DNA of 18,786 nt from Bacillota bacterium (GCA_029268085.1 JAJUHD010000026.1:1-18786), one strand, 5' to 3'; shown: positions 6,654 to 14,280, numbered from the stretch's first letter. Program-made: numbers and translations. Notes: generated by a model from the sequence alone, not told the origin.

Positions 6654-7865
6654 ATGATGACACATGAACTGAGCGGCGATATAACCGGAGCGGCTGGTAT
6701 TCTGAAATCTGGCGGTCTTGTCGCTGTCCCGACCGAAACGGTTTACGGGCTTGCGGCAAACGGTTTTGACGAAGCCGCGGTTTCAAAGATATACGAGGTC
6801 AAGGGCAGGCCGGAAAACAAGCCCCTGAGCCTGATGGTAAAGGGCGCAGAAGCCATAGAAGCGCTCTGCGAGGATGTGCCTAAAGCAGCCTATATCCTTG
6901 CGGACGTGTTTTGGCCCGGACCTCTGACGATTGTTCTGAAGGCAAAAGAAACGATACCCGATATTGTTCGAGCGGGCGGCGATACGGTGGGGTTGCGCTG
7001 CCCTGACCATCCTCAGCTGCGTGAGCTTCTCAACGCGGTGGACTTTCCGCTTGCCGCGCCGTCGGCTAATCCCTCAGGCGAAAAAAGCCCAATCAAGGCT
7101 GGGGACGTCCTGAGGTATTTTGACGGAAAAATTGAGGGCATAATAGACGGAGGAGAATGTACACTGGGCAGGGAGTCCACGATCATCGACCTTTCAAAAA
7201 CGCCCTATACCGTTTTGCGGGAGGGCGCTGTTTCGGCGAGCGACGTTTTTATGGCGCTTACGGCATCGCTTACGATAATTGGAATAACGGGCGGTACGGG
7301 CAGCGGAAAAACAACCGCGCTCAACGTAATAAAAGAAATGGGCGGGCTGGTCATCGATGCCGACGAGGTGTATCACACGCTCCTGAACGAATCAGAGCCG
7401 ATGCTGAAAGCCCTTAACGACAGATTCCCCGGAGCTATACCAGAGGGCACGCGCGATACCAAGGCTTTGGGAAAAATTGTTTTTTCCGATCCCGAAGCGC
7501 TGCGAGACCTGAACGCCATAACACACAAGTTTGTAGGCGAGGAGATCAGCCGACAGCTTACCTACTGGGCGAAGATGGGGAGAGAGCTTGCGGCTATCGA
7601 CGCGATCGCACTCATCGAAGGCGGAATTGCGAATATTTGCAAGGCGACCGTTGGTATTACGGCGCCGCTGGAAATACGAATTGAACGCCTTATGAGGCGG
7701 GAAAATATATCCCGCGAATATGCGGAACTGCGTATTTCCGCGCAGAAACCTGATGAGTTTTTCGAGAAAAACTGCGACTATACCGTTATTAACGACGGTA
7801 CTGAGGCGGATTTCAAGATAAAGTGCAGAGATGTATTTGAAACTATTATAAGGAGGCAGAATTAA
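6654..7865 (+). CDS. Fusion of threonylcarbamoyl-AMP synthase (TsaC/YrdC) and dephospho-CoA kinase (CoaE)
   Basis: One uninterrupted frame encodes two enzymes. The N-terminal part (about 1-200) is a YrdC/TsaC domain (VAVPTETVYGLAAN, KGRPENKPL, RCPDHP, APSANPSG, GRESTIIDL), which makes threonylcarbamoyl-AMP for tRNA t6A37. The C-terminal part (about 205-403) is CoaE: P-loop GGTGSGKT (213-220), VIDADEVYH, IDAIALIE in place of the usual DxPLLxE, and RLMRRENISREYAELRISAQ; it phosphorylates dephospho-CoA, the last step of CoA synthesis. The join is nearly linkerless (VFMALTASLTIIGITGG). The start is ATG at 6654 or 6657, since AGGTGAT at 6643-6649 is the ribosome site; the GTG at 6645 lies inside that site. 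An internal ATG at the CoaE boundary has no clear ribosome site. The C-terminal Sua5 domain found in many Firmicutes homologues is missing. The stop overlaps the next start by one base. Confidence 0.9.
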   Translation: MMTHELSGDITGAAGILKSGGLVAVPTETVYGLAANGFDEAAVSKIYEVKGRPENKPLSLMVKGAEAIEALCEDVPKAAYILADVFWPGPLTIVLKAKETIPDIVRAGGDTVGLRCPDHPQLRELLNAVDFPLAAPSANPSGEKSPIKAGDVLRYFDGKIEGIIDGGECTLGRESTIIDLSKTPYTVLREGAVSASDVFMALTASLTIIGITGGTGSGKTTALNVIKEMGGLVIDADEVYHTLLNESEPMLKALNDRFPGAIPEGTRDTKALGKIVFSDPEALRDLNAITHKFVGEEISRQLTYWAKMGRELAAIDAIALIEGGIANICKATVGITAPLEIRIERLMRRENISREYAELRISAQKPDEFFEKNCDYTVINDGTEADFKIKCRDVFETIIRRQN

Positions 7866-9259
7866 TGGACAAGGAAAAGTCCGAGAGAAAAGACAGGCTG
7901 TTTTACAAGCAGAAAAACGGCTATGAGCTTATAGACGAAAAGGAACTGGAAAAGCTCGAAAGCTACTGCAAGGGATACATGGCTTATCTGGACAGCGCGA
8001 AAACCGAGCGCGAGGCTGTTGCCGAGGGTATAAAGCTTGCGGAGGCAAAGGGCTTTGTGCCTTACAGAACCGGCATGGAGCTAAAGCCCGGTACGAAGAT
8101 CTATCATTCGAACAGGGGCAAATCACTGCTACTTGCCGTTATCGGCAAAAAGCCGCTTAGCGAAGGCTCGGTCATCGCGGCGGCTCATGTGGACAGCCCG
8201 CGTCTTGACCTGAAGCAGATCCCCGTTTATGAGGACAACTCGATCTGTTATTTCAAGACGCATTATTACGGAGGCATTAAGAAGTACCAGTGGCTTACAA
8301 TCCCTCTTGAGCTCCATGGCGTGATCGTTTTGAAAAATGGCGAGACAGTCAATGTATGCATCGGAAAGGACAAGTCCGACCCTATTTTCCAGATTACCGA
8401 CCTGCTGCCTCATCTTGCGAAGGAGCAGAGGAAGAAAACGTCGGATGAATTTGTACCTGCCGAGAACCTAAATCTGATCGCAGGCACGATACCGGACAAG
8501 GAGGAAGTTAAGGACAGAGTCAAGCTCGCCATAATGGACCTTCTGCATAAAAAATACGGAATAATCGAGGAAGACTTCCTCTCTGCGGAGCTTTCCGCCG
8601 TTCCCGCCTACGATGTCCGCGAAGTCGGACTTGACCGCAGCCTGATAGCTGGCTACGGGCACGACGACCGCGTCTGCGCATATGCTGAGCTTGCTGCTAT
8701 CCTTGAAACCGATGCCCCGGAAAAAACAGCCGTCTGCATACTTGCGGACAAGGAGGAGATCGGCTCCGAAGGCGTTTCCGGCATGAAGAGCATGGCTTTC
8801 GAGCGTTTTATGGGCGACCTCTGCGACACTCAGGGCGTAAAGCTTTCGCACTGCTTTGCAAACAGCTTCTGTATTTCTGCGGACGTCACGAACGCTTTCG
8901 ACCCCGTCTATCCCGATGTTTCGGAAAAGCGGAATGCCGCAAAGATCAATTACGGAGTGGCAATCTGCAAGTTCACCGGACATGGAGGGAAATCCGATTC
9001 AAACGACGCTTCGGCCGAGGTAGTTGCGCGTATTCGCCGGATTTTTGCAAAGAACAATGTCGTCTGGCAGATGGCGGAGCTCGGCAAGGTCGATCAGGGC
9101 GGCGGCGGCACGGTAGCAATGTATATGGCGGAGCGCGATATAGATACCATTGACGCGGGCGTACCTGTTCTTTCAATGCATGCGCCTTATGAAACGGTTT
9201 CAAAGTTTGACTGCTATATGACCTATAAGTGCATCAAAGCGGCATACGCCGAAAAATAA
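7865..9259 (+). CDS. M18 family aspartyl-type aminopeptidase
   Basis: A 464-residue cytosolic zinc aminopeptidase of family M18, which removes N-terminal (often acidic) residues from peptides and forms large tetrahedral assemblies. Metal and catalytic residues are visible: H108 and D110 (AAHVDSPRLD), D267/D268 (GYGHDDRV), E297-E298 (DKEEIGSEG), D340 (ISADVTNAFDP) and H439 (SMHAPYE). GHGGKSDSNDAS near 372-383 is also characteristic. The length is typical. The ATG at 7865 follows AGGAGG and overlaps the stop of the preceding gene (TAATG), indicating translational coupling. It is the last gene of the prfA operon, ending 68 bases before a strong hairpin. Substrate preference is a family inference. 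Confidence 0.93.
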   Translation: MDKEKSERKDRLFYKQKNGYELIDEKELEKLESYCKGYMAYLDSAKTEREAVAEGIKLAEAKGFVPYRTGMELKPGTKIYHSNRGKSLLLAVIGKKPLSEGSVIAAAHVDSPRLDLKQIPVYEDNSICYFKTHYYGGIKKYQWLTIPLELHGVIVLKNGETVNVCIGKDKSDPIFQITDLLPHLAKEQRKKTSDEFVPAENLNLIAGTIPDKEEVKDRVKLAIMDLLHKKYGIIEEDFLSAELSAVPAYDVREVGLDRSLIAGYGHDDRVCAYAELAAILETDAPEKTAVCILADKEEIGSEGVSGMKSMAFERFMGDLCDTQGVKLSHCFANSFCISADVTNAFDPVYPDVSEKRNAAKINYGVAICKFTGHGGKSDSNDASAEVVARIRRIFAKNNVVWQMAELGKVDQGGGGTVAMYMAERDIDTIDAGVPVLSMHAPYETVSKFDCYMTYKCIKAAYAEK

Positions 9260-9327
9260 AATTCTATTATAAAGGCTCGCCGTTTAACCTCAGTTATCCG
9301 CAGCGAATACCCAAAAAGTAATATTAG

Positions 9328-9368
9328 CCCCCGTTTTTGCAAAGACTAAAGCAGAAACGGGGGTTTTT
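9328..9368 (+). terminator. Strong hairpin with T tract abutting the tepA start codon
   Basis: Thirteen pairs (CCCCCGTTTTTGC at 9328-9340 with GCAGAAACGGGGG at 9351-9363, one G-U wobble) with a 10-base loop are followed by TTTTT. It has the form of an intrinsic terminator for the prfA operon. The 3' arm GGGGG sits seven bases before the tepA ATG and is its only Shine-Dalgarno-like sequence, so the structure may also control tepA. Confidence 0.85.
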
Positions 9369-9370
9369 CA

Positions 9371-10069
9371 ATGAGCGATTTTTTAAGCGGCGAATCCGAA
9401 AAAGAAAATGAGGGCTCGCAGCCTTCGGAAAATATAAAGAACTATGGAAGCGTTGCGATAGGGCCTGATACGAATACGATACACTGCCTTACGATTGTCG
9501 GCCAGATCGAGGGGCATCAAATTCTGAACGAAAGCACGAAAACTACAAAGTACGAACACATTATGCCCATAATCGCCGCGGTGGAGGAAAGCAAGGATAT
9601 CAAGGCGCTGCTTGTCCTCGTCAATACGGCGGGAGGGGATGTCGAGGCGGGGCTGGCGATTGCGGAGCTCATCGCTGGGATGACAAAGCCGACTGCTTCT
9701 ATAGTTCTCGGAGGCGGTCATTCGATAGGAGTTCCGCTTGCGGTCGCGGCTAAGAAAAGCTATATCGCGCCCTCTGCCGCCATGACGATCCATCCGGTGA
9801 GGCTTACCGGCGTTGTCATTGCAGTACCGCAGAGCTTTAATTATTTTCAGAGGACGCAGGAGCGCGTCGTAAGGTTTATCATCAACAACTCGCATATTTC
9901 CCGGGAAAAGCTAATGGACTATATGCTTCGGACGAGCGAGCTGGCAAACGACGTGGGAAGCGTCATAAATGCAGAAGAAGCCGTGAAATGCGGACTCATC
10001 GACAGCATCGGTTCGCTTTCGGACGCGCTGAATTACCTTCACTCCGAGATAGAAAAGAAGGAAAAATAA
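9371..10069 (+). CDS. tepA: TepA/YmfB-type ClpP-like serine protease
   Basis: A 232-residue ClpP-fold protease of the TepA group. After a polar N-terminal tail (1-25), the ClpP-like fold carries S118 (GGGHSIGVPLA) as nucleophile, H141 (TIHPVRLTG) and probably D194 (LANDVGSVI), with spacing close to the ClpP triad. NTAGGDVEAGLAIAE is the oxyanion/handle region. B. subtilis TepA (YmfB) has been linked to degradation of small acid-soluble spore proteins during outgrowth, so a spore role fits this window. There is no signal peptide, so it is cytosolic. The ATG at 9371 has only the GGGGG of the preceding hairpin as a ribosome site. It is convergent with degV across a shared terminator. Confidence 0.88.
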   Translation: MSDFLSGESEKENEGSQPSENIKNYGSVAIGPDTNTIHCLTIVGQIEGHQILNESTKTTKYEHIMPIIAAVEESKDIKALLVLVNTAGGDVEAGLAIAELIAGMTKPTASIVLGGGHSIGVPLAVAAKKSYIAPSAAMTIHPVRLTGVVIAVPQSFNYFQRTQERVVRFIINNSHISREKLMDYMLRTSELANDVGSVINAEEAVKCGLIDSIGSLSDALNYLHSEIEKKEK

Positions 10070-10073
10070 AAAA

Positions 10074-10097
10074 CGGCACAGGAATTTTCCTGTGCCG
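10074..10097. terminator. Bidirectional terminator between tepA and degV
   Basis: CGGCACAGGAA at 10074-10084 pairs with TTCCTGTGCCG at 10087-10097. A-rich sequence precedes and T-rich sequence follows the stem, so it has a U tract when read on either strand. The two genes converge on it. Confidence 0.9.
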
Positions 10098-10113
10098 CAA
10101 TATTTTTAATACA

Positions 10114-10989
10114 TCAAAGCCTCTTCTTTGCAAGGAAGAATAAAGCGACGGTACCGGGTCCGGAATGAGAGCCGATGACGGGGCCGATGCTGTTTAGATA
10201 AACCGTCTGAACGCCCATGCGCTCGCGGACGAGCTTTTCAACATATTTTGCATCCTCGGGGGCATCGCCGTGGCTGATAAAAACAGTCTGCTTGGCAGGC
10301 TCAATCGCGGTTTTTTCCATGTGGGCAACAAGCTCCTCGAGGCTCTTCCTGCGTCCGCGCACTTTGTCGACGGGGATGAGGTGCCCCTCGTCATCGACAT
10401 GCAGGACGGGTTTGATGTTCAGCATCGTACCCACGAAAGCGGCGGCTCCCGAAACACGTCCGCCGCGCTTAAGATGGTTGAGGTCATCTACAGTGAACCA
10501 GTGGGCAAGGTGCAGCTTGTTCTCTTCGACCCAAGCAGCGACCTCGTCGATATTCATGCCCTGTTTCCTGCGGGTTGCGGCATGCCAGACGATGAGACCT
10601 TCTCCCATGGAAGCGGCAAGCGTATCGACGAGCACGATCTTCCTGTCGGGAAACTCATCCTTAAGGTCTTCCGCCGCGAGGCGGACGGAGCTGAAAGTAC
10701 TGGAAAGGCCGGAAGAAAAGCCGAGATAAAGAATGTCAAGCCCTTGCTGAAGATAAGGCCTGACCTCATCCTTAAAGACTTCGCCGTTAATCTGCGCAGT
10801 TGTTGATGTCTTGCCGGCACGGAGCATTTCATAGAAATCATGCGCGGAAAGATATTTCTCGTCAGGGGTGTTCAGATAGTCCTTTCCATCAACTGTAAAG
10901 TGCATGGGGATGACATGGAGCTCAAGCTCTTCCACTAGCTGAGCTGTAAGGTCTGATGTTGAATCCGTGATAATCTTATAGTTCGACAC
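10114..10989 (-). CDS. DegV family fatty-acid-binding protein
   Basis: A 291-residue DegV protein, the family's usual length. Typical motifs: ITDSTSDL at the N-terminus (7-14), KTSTTAQ (60-66), GFSSGLSSTFSS (90-101), VDDLNHLKRGGRVS in the middle and IGSHSGPGTVAL at the C-terminus (about 272-283). Family members bind a single fatty acid in a deep pocket; FakB relatives present it to the FakA kinase for incorporation into phospholipid. No fakA gene is nearby. The GTG start at 10989 has AAGGAG eight bases upstream. It is the third gene of the minus-strand ktrB-ktrA-degV run, 27 bases after ktrA. Whether it serves lipid uptake or another role is not decided by sequence. Confidence 0.92.
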   Translation of the reverse strand: MSNYKIITDSTSDLTAQLVEELELHVIPMHFTVDGKDYLNTPDEKYLSAHDFYEMLRAGKTSTTAQINGEVFKDEVRPYLQQGLDILYLGFSSGLSSTFSSVRLAAEDLKDEFPDRKIVLVDTLAASMGEGLIVWHAATRRKQGMNIDEVAAWVEENKLHLAHWFTVDDLNHLKRGGRVSGAAAFVGTMLNIKPVLHVDDEGHLIPVDKVRGRRKSLEELVAHMEKTAIEPAKQTVFISHGDAPEDAKYVEKLVRERMGVQTVYLNSIGPVIGSHSGPGTVALFFLAKKRL

Positions 10990-11016
10990 TGAAACGCTCC
11001 TTCTCTATAGTTTTAG

Positions 11017-11673
11017 TCAGCACTTGATTTTTCCGCCTAGCTTGAATACATCGGCAGCCTTTCCAATGACCACAAGATGGTCGGCACCCTTAAAGACATA
11101 GTCGGCACCGGGCGCGATCTGGAGAGCGTTATCTCGTTTCACGGCAATGATATTTACGTTAAACTTATTACGCACATCCAGTTCACCGACGGATTTATTC
11201 ACCCATTTTTCACAACAGGGTATCTCGAAAATCGAATACTCCGATGTGAGCTGGATGTAGTCGAAAATATTATCGGCGTTATAGCGGATGGCCAGCTTGT
11301 CGGCAATCTCGCGCTCAGGATAAACGACCTCGTCTGCACCGATCTTTAAAAGCAAATTTGCCTGGCGAGCGGTGCGTGCCTTTGAAACGACATGGGCAGC
11401 TCCATGTTCCTTAAGCATGGAGGTTATCTCCAATGAGGCTTGAAAATCCTCGCCTATAGTTACAAAGCAGATGTCAAAATTGTTGATGCCGAGAGAACTC
11501 AGTACAGCCTCGTTGCAGCAGTCGCCGATATGGGCGTCGGTAAATTCATGAGCGATCTCGTCGATGACATCCGGATCTCTGTCAACGATCATAACGTCGT
11601 TGCCGAGCGCCTGCATGCGCTCCGCAAAATGGCGGCCGAAACGGCCCATTCCTATGACTAAAATCGATTTCAT
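11017..11673 (-). CDS. ktrA: KtrA/TrkA-type potassium uptake regulatory subunit
   Basis: A 218-residue cytosolic RCK protein. The N-terminal RCK domain has the nucleotide loop GMGRFG (8-13) and D31 at the end of the second strand, so it binds NAD(H) or ATP/ADP. The RCK_C domain follows (about 135-215, from YSIFEIP to VVIGKA). In Bacillus the KtrA octameric ring gates the KtrB channel with ATP/ADP, and RCK_C is a c-di-AMP receptor. It lies 15 bases downstream of the KtrB-like gene and is surely co-transcribed. The ATG at 11673 has AAGGAG upstream at 11-base spacing. The short single-module form (not the double-module TrkA) supports the Ktr assignment. Confidence 0.92.
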   Translation of the reverse strand: MKSILVIGMGRFGRHFAERMQALGNDVMIVDRDPDVIDEIAHEFTDAHIGDCCNEAVLSSLGINNFDICFVTIGEDFQASLEITSMLKEHGAAHVVSKARTARQANLLLKIGADEVVYPEREIADKLAIRYNADNIFDYIQLTSEYSIFEIPCCEKWVNKSVGELDVRNKFNVNIIAVKRDNALQIAPGADYVFKGADHLVVIGKAADVFKLGGKIKC

Positions 11674-11688
11674 TACTTTCTATACTCC

Positions 11689-13041
11689 TTAGCCTATGAG
11701 AATTTGTGTTGTAGGTCTGGTTATCTGAACGTTTACACGCCTTTCGGCAAGAACCAGCATAAGGGACAGACCGCCGACTCTGCCTGTGAACATCAGAAGA
11801 ATGAGGATAATTTTTGAAACACCGCATAATGTCGGAGTGATGCCTTGCGTAAGACCCACTGTGCCGATTGCCGAAACGGACTCAAACAGTACCTGCATGA
11901 ACGAATACGGTTCTATCGCGCAAATTATAAGCACCGCTATGAGCACGCAGGAGGCGTATACGGTAAAAATCGAACTTGCCTGAACTATCATATTTTCGTC
12001 TAGCCTGCGTTTAAAGACCGTTACGCTTCCATACCTTCTTGCGGCGGCAAGGGTGCTTAGCAGAAGCACCGCAAAGGTTGTTGTCTTGATACCGCCGGCG
12101 GTCGAGCCCGGGCTGCCGCCGATGAACATAAGAACCGTCGTCAGGATTTTTCCGGATTCCGAGAGAGCAGCCTGGTCGATAGTGTTAAATCCAGCCGTTC
12201 TCGGAGTTACAGACTGGAACATGGACGCAAGCACTTTCTGCCATAAGGTAAAGCCTCTGAAAGCATGATTATATTCAAAAATAAAAAATAAAACTGCGCC
12301 TCCGACAAGGAGGGCGACCGTGGTAACAAGGGCGATCCTTGAATGAACCTCATACTTATTAAAGTTAAATTTATACCGCGCGATATCTGTCCATACAATA
12401 AAGCCGATGCCGCCGATAATAATAAGAGCCATAACGGTCAAATTAACAACAGGGTTGAACTGCAGACCAGGAGCGGACAGACCAATATACTGCCCATATT
12501 TTCCCATCAGATCGAAACCTGCGTTGCAGAAGGCGGAAACCGAGTGAAAAACAGCGTTCCATAGCCCCGGCAGAAAGCCCATCCTCGGACAAAATACGAA
12601 AGCGAGGAGGACGGCTCCTGTACCTTCAACTATTGCAGTTCCAATAAAAATCCGGCGCAGAAGCTTTACGATACCGCTGATATGAAGCGAGCCGGCCGCC
12701 TGCATAACAAGCCGTCTCTCGCCCAAAGAGATACGTCTTTTGAAGACAAGCGCGATTAGGGATATACAGGTCATAACGCCGAGTCCGCCGATCTGGATGA
12801 GACATAGCACGATGACCTGACCGAAAACCGACCAATGAGTGTAGGTATCCACAACGACGAGACCGGTTACGCAGCTGGCGCTGGTTGCGGTAAAAAGAGC
12901 GTCAATAAAGGGTGTCCATTGAAAATCGCGGGAGGAAATCGGCAGGCAGAGCAAAAATGCGCCCGTTATGATCAGGCAAAAGAAACTTAAAACCACCACT
13001 TGGGTGTATGTGAGCTTGGGGAGATGAAACTGCGTTTTCAT
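11689..13041 (-). CDS. ktrB: KtrB/TrkH-type potassium channel subunit
   Basis: A 450-residue integral membrane protein of the Trk/Ktr/HKT superfamily, with four M1-P-M2 repeats. The four selectivity-filter glycines are visible in SCVTGL (56-61), FCNAGF (171-176), RTAGFNT (281-287) and GTVGLT (393-398). PGSTAGGIKT (311-320) is the flexible intramembrane loop that gates the pore. It imports K+ (possibly driven by Na+) with KtrA as gating partner. The ATG at 13041 has AAAGGTC six bases upstream. It is first in the ktrB-ktrA-degV operon and divergent from the holin gene. No ydaO-type c-di-AMP riboswitch was recognised in the upstream 208 bases. Confidence 0.94.
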   Translation of the reverse strand: MKTQFHLPKLTYTQVVVLSFFCLIITGAFLLCLPISSRDFQWTPFIDALFTATSASCVTGLVVVDTYTHWSVFGQVIVLCLIQIGGLGVMTCISLIALVFKRRISLGERRLVMQAAGSLHISGIVKLLRRIFIGTAIVEGTGAVLLAFVFCPRMGFLPGLWNAVFHSVSAFCNAGFDLMGKYGQYIGLSAPGLQFNPVVNLTVMALIIIGGIGFIVWTDIARYKFNFNKYEVHSRIALVTTVALLVGGAVLFFIFEYNHAFRGFTLWQKVLASMFQSVTPRTAGFNTIDQAALSESGKILTTVLMFIGGSPGSTAGGIKTTTFAVLLLSTLAAARRYGSVTVFKRRLDENMIVQASSIFTVYASCVLIAVLIICAIEPYSFMQVLFESVSAIGTVGLTQGITPTLCGVSKIILILLMFTGRVGGLSLMLVLAERRVNVQITRPTTQILIG

Positions 13042-13249
13042 TTTTGACCTTTCAAATCAATTAAGATAAGTCTGATGGAAGATATAACAGCCGAGGCTGA
13101 TGGCGAATCAAATATAGCACAGTGTTCACAAATTATCCACATATATTTTACCTAAAGAATATAATTGTGCAAATTGTGACCGTTTTGCATGCCTGGGTAC
13201 AGATTTTGCGTTAATACGCTCAACTGTGAAGGGACAAAACGGAGGATTT
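13042..13249. promoter_or_regulatory. Divergent intergenic region ktrB/holin
   Basis: A 208-base AT-rich gap between divergent genes. It holds a perfect DnaA-box consensus TTATCCACA at 13133-13141, a TTCACAA at 13124-13130, two tandem AATTGTG copies nine bases apart (13163-13169 and 13172-13178), and a TATAAT near 13160 without a convincing -35. Promoters for both genes must lie here but cannot be fixed by eye. Confidence 0.4.
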
Positions 13250-13531
13250 ATGAACACGGAAATAGTATATGTTGCGGTCATTACGATAATCAGCTACCTC
13301 ATTGCGCAGGGGGTAAAGGCGACCTCGCTCGACAATAAATGGATACCCGTGATATGCGGCGTCTGCGGCGCCGTTATGGGCTTTATTGGACTCAAGGTCA
13401 TGCCGGGATTTCCCGCGGACGACCCTCTTACGGCGGTAGCCGTGGGAGTTGTCTCCGGTCTTGCCGCTACCGGTTCTCATGAGATCGCAAAGCAGCTTTC
13501 GGTGAAGACAGATGAAAATAATAAGCAATAA
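13250..13531 (+). CDS. Small phage-type holin
   Basis: A 93-residue membrane protein with three predicted hydrophobic segments (about 5-22, 31-48 and 59-75), a short loop after the first (KATSLDNKW) and a charged tail (KQLSVKTDENNKQ). This is the layout of small holins of the Phage_holin_5_2-like kind, which open the membrane to let an endolysin reach the wall. The start is the ATG at 13250 behind GGAGG, not the GTG 24 bases earlier. Its 3' end overlaps the start of the amidase gene by 20 bases, the usual holin-endolysin arrangement. No other phage genes are visible around it. The family is inferred from topology and neighbour more than from residues. Confidence 0.75.
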   Translation: MNTEIVYVAVITIISYLIAQGVKATSLDNKWIPVICGVCGAVMGFIGLKVMPGFPADDPLTAVAVGVVSGLAATGSHEIAKQLSVKTDENNKQ

Positions 13532-14144
13532 CTATAAATGGGCCTTTGAGCTGACTCCGCGAAAGGTTACGACACACCTCATCCTGCACCACGCCGGTGT
13601 TGCGAATGCCACTGCCGAAAGTATCCATGCTTACCATCTTTCAAAGGGATGGGCGGGGATCGCTTATCACTATTTTGTCAATAAAAAAGGCGAGATTTGG
13701 CAGGGAAGACCCGAAAACATGCGCGGCGGGCATACTACAAACTGGAATTACTGCTCGATCGGTGCCTGCTTCGAAGGCGACTTCGAGAGCGAACAGATGC
13801 CCGAGGCACAGATCGAGGCGGGCAGGGAGCTTATCGAGGATATAGTTTCGCGCTATCCTTCGATCGTCATCGGCAGACACTCCGAGTTCGGGCAAACAGC
13901 ATGTCCGGGAAAGAATTTTCCGTTTGACAGCATCGTGAGTGCAAAGAACGCCGAACCGCAGAAGGACGCGGAGCAGACGGAAGCCCCTTCCGAATGGGCA
14001 AAAAGCGCCTGCGAATGGGCAGCCGGGAAAGGCTTGTTCCTGGGCGGAAGCGATGGGAGCTTCCGCTGGCATGAGGCCGTGACAAGGGAGGAACTCGCAG
14101 TTATTCTTGAAAGAGCATTAGGCTCACCTAACCAAATGTATTAA
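13512..14144 (+). CDS. N-acetylmuramoyl-L-alanine amidase (Amidase_2) with a C-terminal SLH motif
   Basis: A 210-residue endolysin-like amidase that cuts the MurNAc-L-Ala bond of peptidoglycan. Zinc ligands are H26 (LILHHAG), H123 (IGRHSEFG) and C131 (TACPGKNFP); Y52 (AYHYFV) fits the catalytic tyrosine of T7 lysozyme. After an acidic linker (about 145-158), a single S-layer-homology motif spans about 161-203 (WAKSACEWAAGKGLF, DGSFRWHEAVTREELAVIL) and may bind the wall. No signal peptide is present, so export would depend on the overlapping upstream holin. The last residues (SPNQMY) end without a second SLH repeat, while wall-bound proteins often have three. It is followed by a strong terminator. 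It could act in prophage-like lysis or in mother-cell lysis. Confidence 0.9.
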   Translation: MKIISNNYKWAFELTPRKVTTHLILHHAGVANATAESIHAYHLSKGWAGIAYHYFVNKKGEIWQGRPENMRGGHTTNWNYCSIGACFEGDFESEQMPEAQIEAGRELIEDIVSRYPSIVIGRHSEFGQTACPGKNFPFDSIVSAKNAEPQKDAEQTEAPSEWAKSACEWAAGKGLFLGGSDGSFRWHEAVTREELAVILERALGSPNQMY

Positions 14145-14200
14145 TACGCCGCACCGGCAAAGGTCAAATAATCGTCCCTTCGGGACTTTTACCGGGAAGA

Positions 14201-14233
14201 AGCGCCGCAGACTGACAACCTGCGGCGCTTTTT
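14201..14233 (+). terminator. Intrinsic terminator after the amidase
   Basis: A perfect 10-bp GC-rich stem (AGCGCCGCAG at 14201-14210, CTGCGGCGCT at 14220-14229) with a nine-base loop and TTTTT. It separates the lysis pair from the tiny cysteine-rich gene. Confidence 0.92.
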
Positions 14234-14251
14234 GCCGTTTCGCGGAGCAGT

Positions 14252-14280
14252 AACAGTATGAAAAGAAAAGACATAATATA
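14252..14280 (+). promoter_or_regulatory. Sigma-K-like promoter of tiny cysteine-rich gene 1
   Basis: AACA at 14252-14255 and CATAATATA at 14272-14280 match the sigma-K pattern (mACm, 16 bases, CATANNNTA) at every fixed position. Transcription would start near 14287, about 100 bases before the start codon. The paralogue at 17215 has the same AC-N17-CATA layout at the same distance, which makes chance less likely. Confidence 0.55.

Noticed and set aside
9306..9326. Sigma-G promoter for tepA from GAATA near 9306
   Set aside because: No CATWHTA-like -10 lies at 17-18 bases; that position is the C-rich arm of the hairpin.
10217..10806. Long plus-strand frames opposite degV
   Set aside because: They are antisense shadows of a clear DegV gene, with no motifs and no ribosome site.
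13124..13180. Rex operator from the TTCACAA and TTGTGA half-sites
   Set aside because: The half-sites point outward and are about 43 bases apart, not the inward TTGTGAA-N4-TTCACAA arrangement.
13042..13249. ydaO-type c-di-AMP riboswitch before ktrB
   Set aside because: The conserved riboswitch core could not be recognised, and the AT-rich sequence lacks the needed GC stems.
13250..14144. Complete prophage
   Set aside because: Only the holin and amidase are phage-like; no integrase, structural genes or attachment repeats were seen.
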